51,980 nt of DNA from Deltaproteobacteria bacterium (GTDB lineage Bacteria; Desulfobacterota; JAFDED01), in assembly GCA_019310535.1 (NCBI GenBank), contig JAFDED010000018.1, positions 1 through 51,980 on the forward strand. The letters are read 5' to 3'. A model generated the notes under the pieces. That model worked only from the letters and a program-made list of their open reading frames with translations. It was not told where the DNA came from and made no database searches. Both the position numbers and the translations under genes were made by a program. The first letter of the stretch is position 1; each line of letters begins with the position of its first letter. Positions 1 to 7,970 of this stretch are shown in pieces.

Positions 1-1
1 G

Positions 2-199
2 GTCAAAAGCAACTGGGTGTACAGGAAGCTCAAGAACTTCCGCGCCGGCATTGAAGCGAATATCTCTCAACTCAAACGCTCCTTTGGGCTTGCCTGTTGC
101 ACCTGGACGGGGCGAGCCGGTTTCAGGCGCTACCTGTGGAGTGCCATTGTCTCGTATAACCTGCTCGTGCTGGCAAGGCTGAAGCTGAAAACAGCATAG
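2..199 (+). CDS. transposase, C-terminal fragment (cut by window edge)
   Basis: The frame is open from base 2 to the stop at 199, so only the last 65 or so residues are visible. The segment RAGIEANISQLKRSFGL followed by a CTW.G..GF block and a tail rich in Leu and Ala resembles the C-terminus of ISNCY/IS5-like transposases, where the RAGIE glutamate region belongs to the RNase H-like catalytic fold. Whether the gene is complete upstream cannot be seen. About 190 bp of AT-rich sequence with no gene separates it from the IS630-type element, so two mobile elements abut here. Family assignment rests on remembered motif similarity only. Confidence 0.6.
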   Translation, partial: VKSNWVYRKLKNFRAGIEANISQLKRSFGLACCTWTGRAGFRRYLWSAIVSYNLLVLARLKLKTA

Positions 200-308
200 A
201 CCAGAAGCAGATGAAAAACCGCGCCAATAAAGGCATTGGTGTGCCCAAAAACATGAACATTGTGTCAATAATAGCATTCTGAACTGAAAATCACGTCCAA
301 TCAAACTT

Positions 309-374
309 AAAACCCCTTTTTTTGATCGTATCAGAGGTATAGCGATCACCACTCGTATCAAAAATCCGGGGTTT
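309..374. repeat. imperfect 18-bp inverted repeat between two transposons
   Basis: Bases 309-326 (AAAACCCC followed by a T run and GAT) and 357-374 (ATCAAAAATCCGGGG and TTT) are imperfect reverse complements with a 30-bp spacer. The octamer TCGTATCA also occurs as a direct repeat inside the structure. It lies just outside the left end of the IS630-type element. It may be an end of the upstream transposon, a small non-autonomous element or a terminator; the sequence does not decide. Confidence 0.4.
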
Positions 375-460
375 CCGGATGGAAACTATACATAACGCAC
401 TATTATCTTGCGATTAATATTTAAATATAGCATAGTAGACTCCGAAAGGAGGGGTCTGCT

Positions 461-976
461 ATGCGAAGGATTACAGTTACCGATCCAGAAAGGGCAAAAG
501 AGATTATTCAGGCTGAAATCCGTAAAACTGATGAATCTCGATTGCAGCATCGTCTTCATTGTGTCTTGCTTATTTGTTTTGGGAAAACATGCGCAGAGGT
601 CAGTGCCCTTTTTGGGGACAGCCTCCGAGTTGTCCAGTACTGGGTGAGGCGTTTCAATCAAGCAGGTGTGCAAGGGCTGCGAGATGCGGCTCGTCCTGGG
701 AGAACTCCTCGGCTTTCGAAAGAAGATAAGGAGATTCTTGCACAGGACCTCAGAGGCTCCCCGCGCGAATTTGGGTACTCGCAGAATCTTTGGGATGGCA
801 AGCTTTTGGGCCATCACATAAAAGAGAAGTTTGGAGTTGAACTCAAGGTTCGCCAATGCCAAAACCTGTTTCACCAACTGGGTTTTCGTCGTCGTAAGCC
901 TCGTCCACTAATTGCCAAGGCTGATCAAGGGGCTCAGCGAGCATATAAAAAAACTCCGGAACCTGGCGGCCAATGA
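461..976 (+). CDS. IS630-type transposase, ORF A (helix-turn-helix part)
   Basis: The 171-residue product is the DNA-binding half of an IS630-type transposase. It has a helix-turn-helix region around residues 40-70 (CAEVSALFG, VVQYWVRRFN), a typical G..GL.D..RPGR.P linker around 70-85 and a winged-helix domain after it. A Shine-Dalgarno AGGAGG lies at 447-452, 8 bases before the ATG. The frame runs through an A7 tract at 947-953 and stops at 976, while the catalytic domain continues in another frame. Production of full transposase needs a frame change, or the gene is mutated. Confidence 0.8.
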   Translation: MRRITVTDPERAKEIIQAEIRKTDESRLQHRLHCVLLICFGKTCAEVSALFGDSLRVVQYWVRRFNQAGVQGLRDAARPGRTPRLSKEDKEILAQDLRGSPREFGYSQNLWDGKLLGHHIKEKFGVELKVRQCQNLFHQLGFRRRKPRPLIAKADQGAQRAYKKTPEPGGQ

Positions 977-1499
977 GCAGTGTGAGGTGTGGTTTATGGA
1001 TGAATGTCACTTTCAGCAACATGGCTTGCGATTAGCCGCGTGGTTTCACCTTGATGAAAAAGATCCAGTTGTGCAGCACGCTCCGACACGTAAAAAAATG
1101 GGCATTATAGGTGCCGTTCGCGCCGGTGATGGCAAACTGGTGGCCAGAGAAGAAGAAAAATTCAATGCGCAAACTGTTGAGTCCTTCTTCTCAGAATTAT
1201 TCCAGCACCGAGACACCGGCAAGATCATGGTGGTCGTTTTGGACAACGCCAGGTTCCATCACGCAAAAGCCCTCTCCGAATGGCTAACAAAGCACTCAAG
1301 AGAGTTCTGCCTGGCCTTTTTGCCGCCCTATAGTCCAGAACTGAATCATATAGAACGGGTCTGGAAACTAATCCGCCGTCTCTGCACTCATAATCGATAC
1401 TTTGAGCACCTGACTGATCTTCGTCAAGCGGTCTTTAGCAAAATCTCTGAGTGGGTGTCCCCAAATGACACCCTTGCACAATTATGTGCAATTAATTAA
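912..1499 (+). CDS. IS630-type transposase, ORF B (DDE domain)
   Basis: This 195-residue frame carries the DDE endonuclease domain: WFMDECHF with the first Asp, VVLDNARFHH with the second Asp and PPYSPELNHIE with the Glu. It overlaps ORF A and lies in the +1 frame relative to it, meeting at the A7 tract 947-953. The nominal TTG at 912 is probably not used on its own; a fusion made by slippage on the A tract is more likely. Some IS630 members are known to use frameshifting, but +1 here could also be a one-base indel, in which case the copy is dead. The catalytic triad is intact. Confidence 0.8.
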   Translation: MPRLIKGLSEHIKKLRNLAANEQCEVWFMDECHFQQHGLRLAAWFHLDEKDPVVQHAPTRKKMGIIGAVRAGDGKLVAREEEKFNAQTVESFFSELFQHRDTGKIMVVVLDNARFHHAKALSEWLTKHSREFCLAFLPPYSPELNHIERVWKLIRRLCTHNRYFEHLTDLRQAVFSKISEWVSPNDTLAQLCAIN

Positions 1500-1615
1500 T
1501 GCGTTGTGTATAGCTAGAAATGATTAGTAGGAAAAGGAGTTTCTCATGGCCTTTTAGACGCCCGGCTGTCATGAAAATTATCGGATACAGAAAATTTCGT
1601 GGGAGGAACAATAAC

Positions 1616-2464
1616 ATGAAAAAAATAACCGTTGGAACTATCCAATTCACACGCAAATTGGGTAATAAGGAAGAAAACATCAGCAAAGCATCAAAATATA
1701 TCACAATGGCGGCTGAGAAAGGCGCTAAAGTTATATCTCTTCCTGAATTTTTTTCAACCGGTTATTTCCCGGGAGGCGACAAGGTCTCCAATGAATATTT
1801 CCAATGGGCTGAGACCATTCCAGGTTTTACTACATCGGAGATGGAGCAGTTAGCAAAGAAGTTGGACATATATTTGATCGCACCTATTTATGAAATCGAT
1901 CAAATTAGCTTGGTTTATTATGATTCTGCTGCAGTAATTGGCCCAGAAGGAGTGATTGGCAGATTCCGCAAAAGGCATATCCCTTCCGTCAATCCACGGA
2001 TGATTGAAAAGTATTATTATGCCCCAGGCAATATAAAATATCCCGTATTTGACGTTTTTCATTGGAAAATTGGAGTCTCCATCTGCTATGACAGACACTT
2101 CCCCGAGACCTTCAGGCTCCTGGCCCTGAAGGGAGCGCAGATTGTCTTCAGCGTCAACAATACCCCTACCCCGAGAAGCCTCAAGATGTGGTTTGCAGAA
2201 ATTGAAGTTGCGTCCTCGTCCAATGGGATTTTTATTGTGCAGAATAATGCGGTAGGGGAAGATTTTCATTTTTTTGGCAAGAGTTTCATAGCCAATCCGA
2301 AAGGCGATATCATGTGCCAGCTTGGATCAGAGGAGGCCATTTTAGTTCAGGAGCTGAATCAGGCCGAGGTTGAAGAGGCCAGGCTTTCCTATAAATCCAT
2401 CTGGGATACAAACTGGTCTGACTTTTGCTTGACGGATGAACAGTCGGGTCATCTCACGGCGTAA
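1616..2464 (+). CDS. nitrilase-superfamily amidohydrolase, copy 1
   Basis: The product (282 aa) is a carbon-nitrogen hydrolase of the nitrilase superfamily, probably a cytoplasmic amidase acting on an amide, carbamoyl or nitrile C-N bond. The catalytic triad is visible: E44 in SLPEFF, K119 in RKRHIP and C157 in SICYDRHFPE. Length and motifs fit N-carbamoyl-amino-acid or N-carbamoylputrescine amidase types, but the substrate cannot be read. ATG 1616 is preferred over the upstream ATG at 1520 because it follows GGGAGGAACA and aligns with the second copy. It is the first gene of the plus-strand operon, 27 bp before the SHMT-like gene. A close paralog lies at 3799, with blocks of identical DNA suggesting gene conversion. 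Confidence 0.85.
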   Translation: MKKITVGTIQFTRKLGNKEENISKASKYITMAAEKGAKVISLPEFFSTGYFPGGDKVSNEYFQWAETIPGFTTSEMEQLAKKLDIYLIAPIYEIDQISLVYYDSAAVIGPEGVIGRFRKRHIPSVNPRMIEKYYYAPGNIKYPVFDVFHWKIGVSICYDRHFPETFRLLALKGAQIVFSVNNTPTPRSLKMWFAEIEVASSSNGIFIVQNNAVGEDFHFFGKSFIANPKGDIMCQLGSEEAILVQELNQAEVEEARLSYKSIWDTNWSDFCLTDEQSGHLTA

Positions 2465-2491
2465 ATCTTTCGGGAACCTGAGGATTACCAT

Positions 2492-3739
2492 ATGTCTTTA
2501 AAGCTTTTCGACCAAGAGGTATTTCAGCTTATTAGAGAAGAGGAGAAGAGACAGAAAAATACGTTGGATCTTATCGCTTCCGAGAACTATGCCAGTCAAG
2601 CCACCATAGAAGCCCAGGCCTCCATCCTGGCAAATAAGCTGGCGGAAGGATACATCGGGAAAAGATTATGCGCCGGGTGTGAAGTCATAGACAAGATAGA
2701 GAAACTTGCCATTGAGCGGGCGAAAGCCCTCTTTGGAGCCGAACATGTCAACATCCAGTGTCTCTCAGCGACTCAGGCAAACATCGCTGTTTACTCTGCG
2801 CTGTTGGATCATGGAGACGCTGTTCTTGCACCGAAACTGAGCCATGGTGGTCATTTCAGCCACGGGAGCCCCCGTCATATTTCTGGGAAGAGCTACAGAT
2901 TTTTTCACTATGGAGTCTCCACTCAAAACGAGCAAATCGACATAGAAGAGGTTGAAAAAATAGCTCTTGAAAAAAGGCCTAAACTTATCATTGCTGGTAT
3001 GAGCGCTTATCCGAGAAAGATCGAGTTTTCCCAATTTAGAAAAGTTACGGATAAGGTGGGAGCGCTCCTTCTGGCCGATATCGCTCATGTTGTGGGCCTC
3101 ATTATCGCTAATCTGCACCCTCACCCGGTCCCCCATGCAGACGTAGTTACCAGCTCAACTCATAAGACCTTCAGGGGGCCGAGAGGCTGCGGGATCATCA
3201 TGTGCAGAAAGGAGTTTGGCGCGGCAATAGATGAAGCGGTTTTTCCCGGCAATCAGGGTGCCCCGGTAATGAACATTATTGCTTCCCGCGCAATCCTTTT
3301 AAAAGAGGCCATGTCCCCAGACTTTACGCGATATCAAATGCAGGTCCTGGAAAATGCCAGAGTTCTTGCAGAAGGACTCGCCTCCCACGGAATACGACTC
3401 GTCAGCGGAGGAACCGACACGCACTTGATCCTCATCGATTTGAGGCAGCTGGGACTGAATGGAAATGAAGTAGAATCTCTCTTGTATTCTGTGGGTATCG
3501 CCACAAACAAGAACCTTATCCCCTTTGACGAAAAACCGCCACATATCACCAGCGGAGTGCGTCTGGGAACTGCTGCATTAACAACCCGGGGGATGAAGCG
3601 CCCAGAGATGGAGAAAATAGGCACCCTCATCGCCAGGGTGCTGTTGAACCCCGCCAACGAGTCGGAACTTCTAAAGGTTCAGAAGGAATCTCTCTCTCTC
3701 GCAAGGAAGTTTCCACTCTTCAGCAATGATTGGATATGA
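2492..3739 (+). CDS. serine hydroxymethyltransferase-like PLP enzyme, divergent active site
   Basis: At 415 aa this is a full-length fold-type I PLP enzyme of the SHMT (GlyA) family. The core is conserved: LIASENY, SHGGH, D196 and H199 in ADIAHV, the Schiff-base K225 in STHKTFRGPRG and the carboxylate-binding R357 in TSGVRLGT. The signature loop is changed. E. coli GlyA reads KYAEGYPGKRYYGG, whereas here it is KLAEGYIGKRLCAG, so the residues equivalent to Tyr55, Tyr64 and Tyr65 are Leu50, Leu59 and Cys60; Glu57 is kept as E52. It probably still binds an amino acid on PLP but is unlikely to be the housekeeping SHMT. The position between two amidase paralogs supports a special pathway. The real substrate is unknown. 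Confidence 0.85.
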   Translation: MSLKLFDQEVFQLIREEEKRQKNTLDLIASENYASQATIEAQASILANKLAEGYIGKRLCAGCEVIDKIEKLAIERAKALFGAEHVNIQCLSATQANIAVYSALLDHGDAVLAPKLSHGGHFSHGSPRHISGKSYRFFHYGVSTQNEQIDIEEVEKIALEKRPKLIIAGMSAYPRKIEFSQFRKVTDKVGALLLADIAHVVGLIIANLHPHPVPHADVVTSSTHKTFRGPRGCGIIMCRKEFGAAIDEAVFPGNQGAPVMNIIASRAILLKEAMSPDFTRYQMQVLENARVLAEGLASHGIRLVSGGTDTHLILIDLRQLGLNGNEVESLLYSVGIATNKNLIPFDEKPPHITSGVRLGTAALTTRGMKRPEMEKIGTLIARVLLNPANESELLKVQKESLSLARKFPLFSNDWI

Positions 3740-3798
3740 TGCCAATCCCGCAATGCAGGGTTACCAACCTTCAGTACCATTGAAAGGAGAGAGCAATT

Positions 3799-4659
3799 AT
3801 GGGAAAGAAAATAGTTGTGGGTACGGTTCAATTTACTCGAAAGTTGGGAGACAAGGAAGAAAACATTAAAAGGGCATCCCGATTCATCAGAATGGCCTCA
3901 CAGGAAGGGTCTAAAATTATATCTCTCCCGGAATTTTTTTCTACAGGGTGTTTTCCTTCAGGCAAGGTTTCCAATGAATATTTCAAGTGGGCTGAGACGA
4001 TCCCCGGGCCTACCACAGGGGGAATGGAACAATTGGCCAAAGAGCTGAATATTTCCATAATTGCTCCCATCTATGAAATCGATGCTATAAGCCTGGTGTA
4101 TTATGATTCCGCTGCGGTGATCACTCCAAAGGGTGTGATCGGAAGATACCGCAAGCGGCATATCCCTTCCGGGCCTCATATGATTGAAAAATATTATTAT
4201 GCTCCCGGGAATATAAAATATCCGGCCTTTGATGTGGAAAATTGCAAAATCGCAGTTTCCATCTGCTATGACAGACACTTCCCCGAGACCTTTAGGATAT
4301 CTGCATTACATGGAGCTCAAATTGTCTTCAGCGTCAACAATACCCCTACCCCGAGAAGCCTCAAGATGTGGTTTATAGAGATCCAGGCGGCTTCTTCCTC
4401 CAGCGGCATCTTTATTGTGCACAACAACGCGGTGGGTGAGGAGCATGGTTTCTTTGGGAAGAGCTTTGTTGCCGGTCCCACGGGAGATGTGATCTGCCAG
4501 CTAGATGACGAAGAAGGGATACTTGTCAAAGAGCTGGATCTCTCCGAAGTCGAACTGGCAAGGCTTCATTACAAATCTATCTGGGACACCAATTGGTCGG
4601 ACTTTGGGTTATCCAATGAAGAATCTGGCCATATCCAGCCCTTGAAGAGCCTTGGGTGA
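3799..4659 (+). CDS. nitrilase-superfamily amidohydrolase, copy 2
   Basis: This 286-residue paralog of the amidase at 1616 keeps the triad E45 (SLPEFF), K119 (RKRHIP) and C156 (SICYDRHFPE). A strong AAGGAGAG ribosome site precedes the ATG. The proteins are colinear and differ by scattered substitutions throughout. Two DNA blocks are identical between the copies: 2078-2112 with 4258-4292, and 2141-2194 with 4321-4374. Retention of two related amidases around one SHMT-like gene suggests either two related substrates or a heteromeric enzyme. The C-terminal tail is slightly longer than in copy 1. The substrate is unknown. Confidence 0.85.
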   Translation: MGKKIVVGTVQFTRKLGDKEENIKRASRFIRMASQEGSKIISLPEFFSTGCFPSGKVSNEYFKWAETIPGPTTGGMEQLAKELNISIIAPIYEIDAISLVYYDSAAVITPKGVIGRYRKRHIPSGPHMIEKYYYAPGNIKYPAFDVENCKIAVSICYDRHFPETFRISALHGAQIVFSVNNTPTPRSLKMWFIEIQAASSSSGIFIVHNNAVGEEHGFFGKSFVAGPTGDVICQLDDEEGILVKELDLSEVELARLHYKSIWDTNWSDFGLSNEESGHIQPLKSLG

Positions 4660-4806
4660 AACCCATGAAGGACCCGCAAGGGAGTCGAGATAAGAATGCG
4701 GTGAGAATTCCCTTCCACAGGCTTTCTACCTTGCAGAGCTTGTGGCATTGAGACCAATGCAAAATGCAGGGGACGACCGTGTGAGCGTAGAGAAAGAGAG
4801 ATTATT

Positions 4807-5838
4807 ATGGCCGTAATGGTGACGGGAGGATCGGGGTTTGTCGGGATTAATCTGGTAAAAAAGCTGGGAGATCAGGGAGCAGAAGTCGTTTCTTTCTCAC
4901 GCGGGGGATTTCAGGGTGAATTCGAAAAGTTTATTGGGCCATCGATATGCCGCGTCCACTTCGTGAAAGGCGACATCTTAAATGCTGCAGAGATCAGAAG
5001 AGCAATAAGAGAGCACGGCGCTGAGGTGCTCATCCATGCCTCGGCCATGACGCCGGCTACTCCCTCTATGGAAAGGTCTTTATGGCGTGGCACCGTACAG
5101 GTGAACGTGGAGGGGACAGTCAATACGCTTGAAGCCGCCCTGGCTGAAAAAGTGCCGCGTTTTGTCTACATCAGCTCTGTCTCGGTATATGGAGAGCAAG
5201 ATCCTGACCAGCCGGTGTTGGAGACCGCACGACCTCGCCCCAGAGTAGTATATGGAATCACCAAGTACGCGGGCGAATTGCTTTCTTTGAGGTTCTCCGA
5301 TCTCTTTGAGGGGCTTGATGTGCGCGCAGTGAGAATTTCCACCATATACGGCCCGATGGAACGTCCAACACGGACCAGACATCTGCCGTCACATATTTAT
5401 GACTGGTGCGCGGCGGCCCTTTCTGGAAAGAGAATAGAGGTTTGGGAAAATGTGAATCTGAAGAGGGATTTTACATATGTAGAGGATATTGTTGACGGGA
5501 TTATTCTGGTTTCATTCGCCTCATTCCCTCAACACAGAGTTTACAACATCTCCTCGGGAATAGCATCCTCTCTACTGGAGGTGTTGAACACGATCCAAAA
5601 ACTTGAACCAGGATTTCGTTTTGAGGTAATTCCCCCGACCGGGAGAGAAGAATTTATGCGAAACCTTCCCCGCGGTCCTCTTGACATAACGAGGGCGCAC
5701 CAGGAATTCAATTTTAAACCCAGGTATACCCTGGAAATGGGATTGCAGAAATACCTTGAGTGGTTGCGAACATCTTTTAATATCCACAAGGGTGCTGAAA
5801 TGGAAAGAGAGCAGCACCAGCCGGAGGAATTTGTGTAA
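4807..5838 (+). CDS. NAD-dependent epimerase/dehydratase family protein
   Basis: The 343-residue product is an extended short-chain dehydrogenase of the GalE/RmlB type. It starts with the Rossmann motif TGGSGFVG, has the SSVSVYG strand with its active-site Ser and the catalytic pair YGITK (YxxxK), followed by RISTIYGP and an RDFTYVEDIVDGI segment typical of sugar-nucleotide epimerases and dehydratases. The ATG follows GAGAAAGAGAG. A 147-bp gap separates it from the preceding amidase, so it may have its own promoter. Family members act on nucleotide sugars or on other hydroxy/keto substrates; no sugar-transferase genes are nearby, so a non-sugar substrate is possible. Confidence 0.85.
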   Translation: MAVMVTGGSGFVGINLVKKLGDQGAEVVSFSRGGFQGEFEKFIGPSICRVHFVKGDILNAAEIRRAIREHGAEVLIHASAMTPATPSMERSLWRGTVQVNVEGTVNTLEAALAEKVPRFVYISSVSVYGEQDPDQPVLETARPRPRVVYGITKYAGELLSLRFSDLFEGLDVRAVRISTIYGPMERPTRTRHLPSHIYDWCAAALSGKRIEVWENVNLKRDFTYVEDIVDGIILVSFASFPQHRVYNISSGIASSLLEVLNTIQKLEPGFRFEVIPPTGREEFMRNLPRGPLDITRAHQEFNFKPRYTLEMGLQKYLEWLRTSFNIHKGAEMEREQHQPEEFV

Positions 5839-5924
5839 TAGACGTTTCAACCAATAGCAGGGTGCTATGAGAGTCCAAATGTATTCCACATGAGAACGCT
5901 GTGCTCTTGTTCAAGGAGGTCTTA

Positions 5925-6704
5925 ATGGGACATCTGGAAGGTAAGATGGCCCTCGTTACAGGAGGTGGGAGAGGGATTGGACGAACAACGTCTCTTCTTT
6001 TTGCCAGAGAGGGTTCTAACGTAGCTGTGAACTATTCCCGCTCTCGATTCGAAGCAGAGCAGACTGCAGTGGAAATCCAGAAGATGGGCCGAAAGGGGTC
6101 GGCGGTTTGCGCCGACGTATCAGACCTTGAAGCCGTGCAAAAGATGGTAGATGAGGTTGAAGGTGAACTGGGATCTATCAATATCTTGGTGAACAATGCT
6201 GGTGTGCGGGATATTCTTCCTTTCTTGCAGATTTCTTTGAAGGAGTGGCAGCTGGTTATTGAGACCAACCTCACTGGAACCTTCATATGCAGCCAAGTTG
6301 TAGCCCGGCGTATGGTCCAGCAGGGCAAAGGGGGCACCATTGTCAACGTTGCCTCTATCGCTGGCCTCATTGCCATGCCTAACCGGACGGCATATGTCAG
6401 CTCGAAACATGGTATTGTGGGCCTCACGAAACAAATGGCCATGGAGCTCGGAGACCACCATATTCGGGTCAATGCAGTCGCTCCCGGGGTTGTGGAGACC
6501 GATATGACCTCGGATTACTTCGGGAACTCAGAGTTTGTATCTGCGGTGAAAAATATCTATCCTTTAAGTCGCTGGGCTCAGCCGGAAGAAGTTGCAAATC
6601 TGATTCTTTTTTTGGCCTCGGATGAAGCCAGCTTCATCTCTGGTGTAACAATTCCCATTGACGGAGGATTTGCTGCAGGAAAAGGGATTATCTCCCAAAA
6701 ATAA
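5925..6704 (+). CDS. SDR-family oxidoreductase (FabG-like)
   Basis: A classical 259-residue short-chain dehydrogenase. The NAD(P)-binding motif is TGGGRGIG near the N-terminus, followed by NNAG, the catalytic Ser in VASIAG and Y-x3-K in AYVSSKHG, then RVNAVAPG and a GVTIPIDGG C-terminus typical of FabG-like reductases. ATG 5925 is chosen because AAGGAGG lies 7 bases upstream; a longer frame from 5901 would place that site inside the gene. It probably oxidises or reduces a secondary alcohol or ketone intermediate of the surrounding pathway. A fatty-acid role is not indicated, since no acyl carrier or ketosynthase gene is present. Confidence 0.88.
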   Translation: MGHLEGKMALVTGGGRGIGRTTSLLFAREGSNVAVNYSRSRFEAEQTAVEIQKMGRKGSAVCADVSDLEAVQKMVDEVEGELGSINILVNNAGVRDILPFLQISLKEWQLVIETNLTGTFICSQVVARRMVQQGKGGTIVNVASIAGLIAMPNRTAYVSSKHGIVGLTKQMAMELGDHHIRVNAVAPGVVETDMTSDYFGNSEFVSAVKNIYPLSRWAQPEEVANLILFLASDEASFISGVTIPIDGGFAAGKGIISQK

Positions 6705-6738
6705 CCTCCTCTGAGACGGTTGAAAAGGGTGGAGCATT

Positions 6739-7929
6739 ATGAACACCGAAGTATATCAAAAGCTCTTGCGACCTGCGTGGTTCGAGATTGATTTAGACGC
6801 GTTGAAGAATAATTTCCAGGAGACCGCCAGACTTGTAGGAAGAGAAGTCAAAATCATAGGCGCCTTAAAGTGCGATGCATATGGGTTTGGTTATTTAGAA
6901 GTTGCTGAAGAGATTATTTCCTTGGGAGCCTATGGGGTGGCCGTGGCGGACTTGTTCGAGGCTGTAAACCTCAGAGAACGAGGGATAAAAGCTCCCATTC
7001 TCCTATATGCTAATAATCTACCTTCCACTGCTGAGACCGTGATAAAATATAATCTTATCCCCACGGTGGTGGACGCTGAGTCTGCCGAAATCTATTCGAA
7101 ACATGCTTCATCGCCGCTGAGCGTTTTTGTAAAAGTCGATGTTGGACTACAGCGAATCGGGGTTCTGCCTGAGGAGGCTGTACCATTGGTTGAAAAGATA
7201 GCCGCACTCAAACACATTGTAATCAATGGAATTTACACCCATTTCCACTTCTCGGAAAACGATGAATACGATGAATACATGAACTGGCAGCTCGATCAGT
7301 TCAAATCAGTCGTTAACAGATTGGAAGCGAAAGGGATCGAAATCCCAATCAAGATGGCCTCTGCTACACCGTCAATTCTTCAATTCCCCCAAACATATTT
7401 CAACTGCGTGGATCCAGGAAGACTCCTATTCGGAAATCCCGTGGTCGCTCAGCCCAGACAAGGAGTTCAGCTCAAACCAGTATTTCGATCATTAAAAGTA
7501 CAAATAATTGCAATAAAAACTATCCATCCTAGAATGGAATTTGAAGACGAAGCACCTTTCCCTGTTCCTGGCAACATGAGGGTGGGTATTATTCCCATCG
7601 GGTGGGGTGATGGTTATTCTAGAAAACACTCCCTGGGAGGGCAAGTATTGGTACATGGGAAACGGATCCCGGTCTTGAATGGAATAAATTTCGAACATAC
7701 ACGGATTAATTTGACATCCATCCCCGAGGCCCGTATCGGAGATGAAGCAGTGCTAATCGGAATACATCATGATGAGGAAATATCTCTGGAAGAGGTGAAG
7801 AAAATCCGCACGACCGATTTGCACGAGGTATGCCAGAGCGTGAGGAATCACATTTCTCGTCTTTATATCAAAAATGGGAAGCCTTACAAATTAAAAACTC
7901 CATTGGGAGAGACCTTTTTTAACAGTTGA
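6739..7929 (+). CDS. alanine racemase-like fold-type III PLP enzyme, non-canonical active site
   Basis: The 396-residue product aligns over its length with alanine racemase. The PLP lysine is K44 (ALKCDAYGFG), and equivalents of Lys129 and Arg136 of the Geobacillus enzyme are kept (K132, R139). Several hallmark residues differ when the conserved blocks are aligned: the catalytic base Tyr265 corresponds to D270 in EFEDEAP, Arg219 that contacts the pyridine nitrogen to D225 in CVDPG, Tyr284 to W289 in PIGWGDG and Met312 to F318. An acidic residue facing the pyridine nitrogen is typical of decarboxylase-like or dehydratase-like fold III enzymes. A plain alanine racemase is therefore unlikely. 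It lies 34 bp after the SDR gene. Confidence 0.82.
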   Translation: MNTEVYQKLLRPAWFEIDLDALKNNFQETARLVGREVKIIGALKCDAYGFGYLEVAEEIISLGAYGVAVADLFEAVNLRERGIKAPILLYANNLPSTAETVIKYNLIPTVVDAESAEIYSKHASSPLSVFVKVDVGLQRIGVLPEEAVPLVEKIAALKHIVINGIYTHFHFSENDEYDEYMNWQLDQFKSVVNRLEAKGIEIPIKMASATPSILQFPQTYFNCVDPGRLLFGNPVVAQPRQGVQLKPVFRSLKVQIIAIKTIHPRMEFEDEAPFPVPGNMRVGIIPIGWGDGYSRKHSLGGQVLVHGKRIPVLNGINFEHTRINLTSIPEARIGDEAVLIGIHHDEEISLEEVKKIRTTDLHEVCQSVRNHISRLYIKNGKPYKLKTPLGETFFNS

Positions 7930-7970
7930 TTCTGGGCAAATAAATCAATTCTTCTATGAGGAGTGTAAAA

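Larger units (their letters stand above)
387..1512 (+). mobile_element. IS630-type insertion sequence (about 1.1 kb)
   Basis: The element is bounded by near-perfect inverted repeats: TATACATAACGCA at 387-399 and the reverse complement of TATACACAACGCA at 1500-1512, matching at 12 of 13 positions. Both ends carry TA, consistent with the TA target duplication of the IS630/Tc1-mariner superfamily. It carries two overlapping transposase frames. It sits about 100 bp before the start of the amidase/PLP-enzyme operon, so its insertion could have altered or supplied transcription of that operon. Confidence 0.8.

Noticed and set aside
1520-1615. N-terminal extension of amidase copy 1
   Set aside because: The second copy begins at the equivalent of 1616, where a GGGAGGA ribosome site stands; the extension is basic and low-similarity.
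2492-3739. Plain annotation as glyA
   Set aside because: The signature Tyr55/Tyr64/Tyr65 loop is altered and the gene context is not one-carbon metabolism.
6739-7929. Plain annotation as alanine racemase (alr)
   Set aside because: Catalytic Tyr265, Arg219 and Tyr284 equivalents are replaced; only the fold and the PLP lysine are kept.
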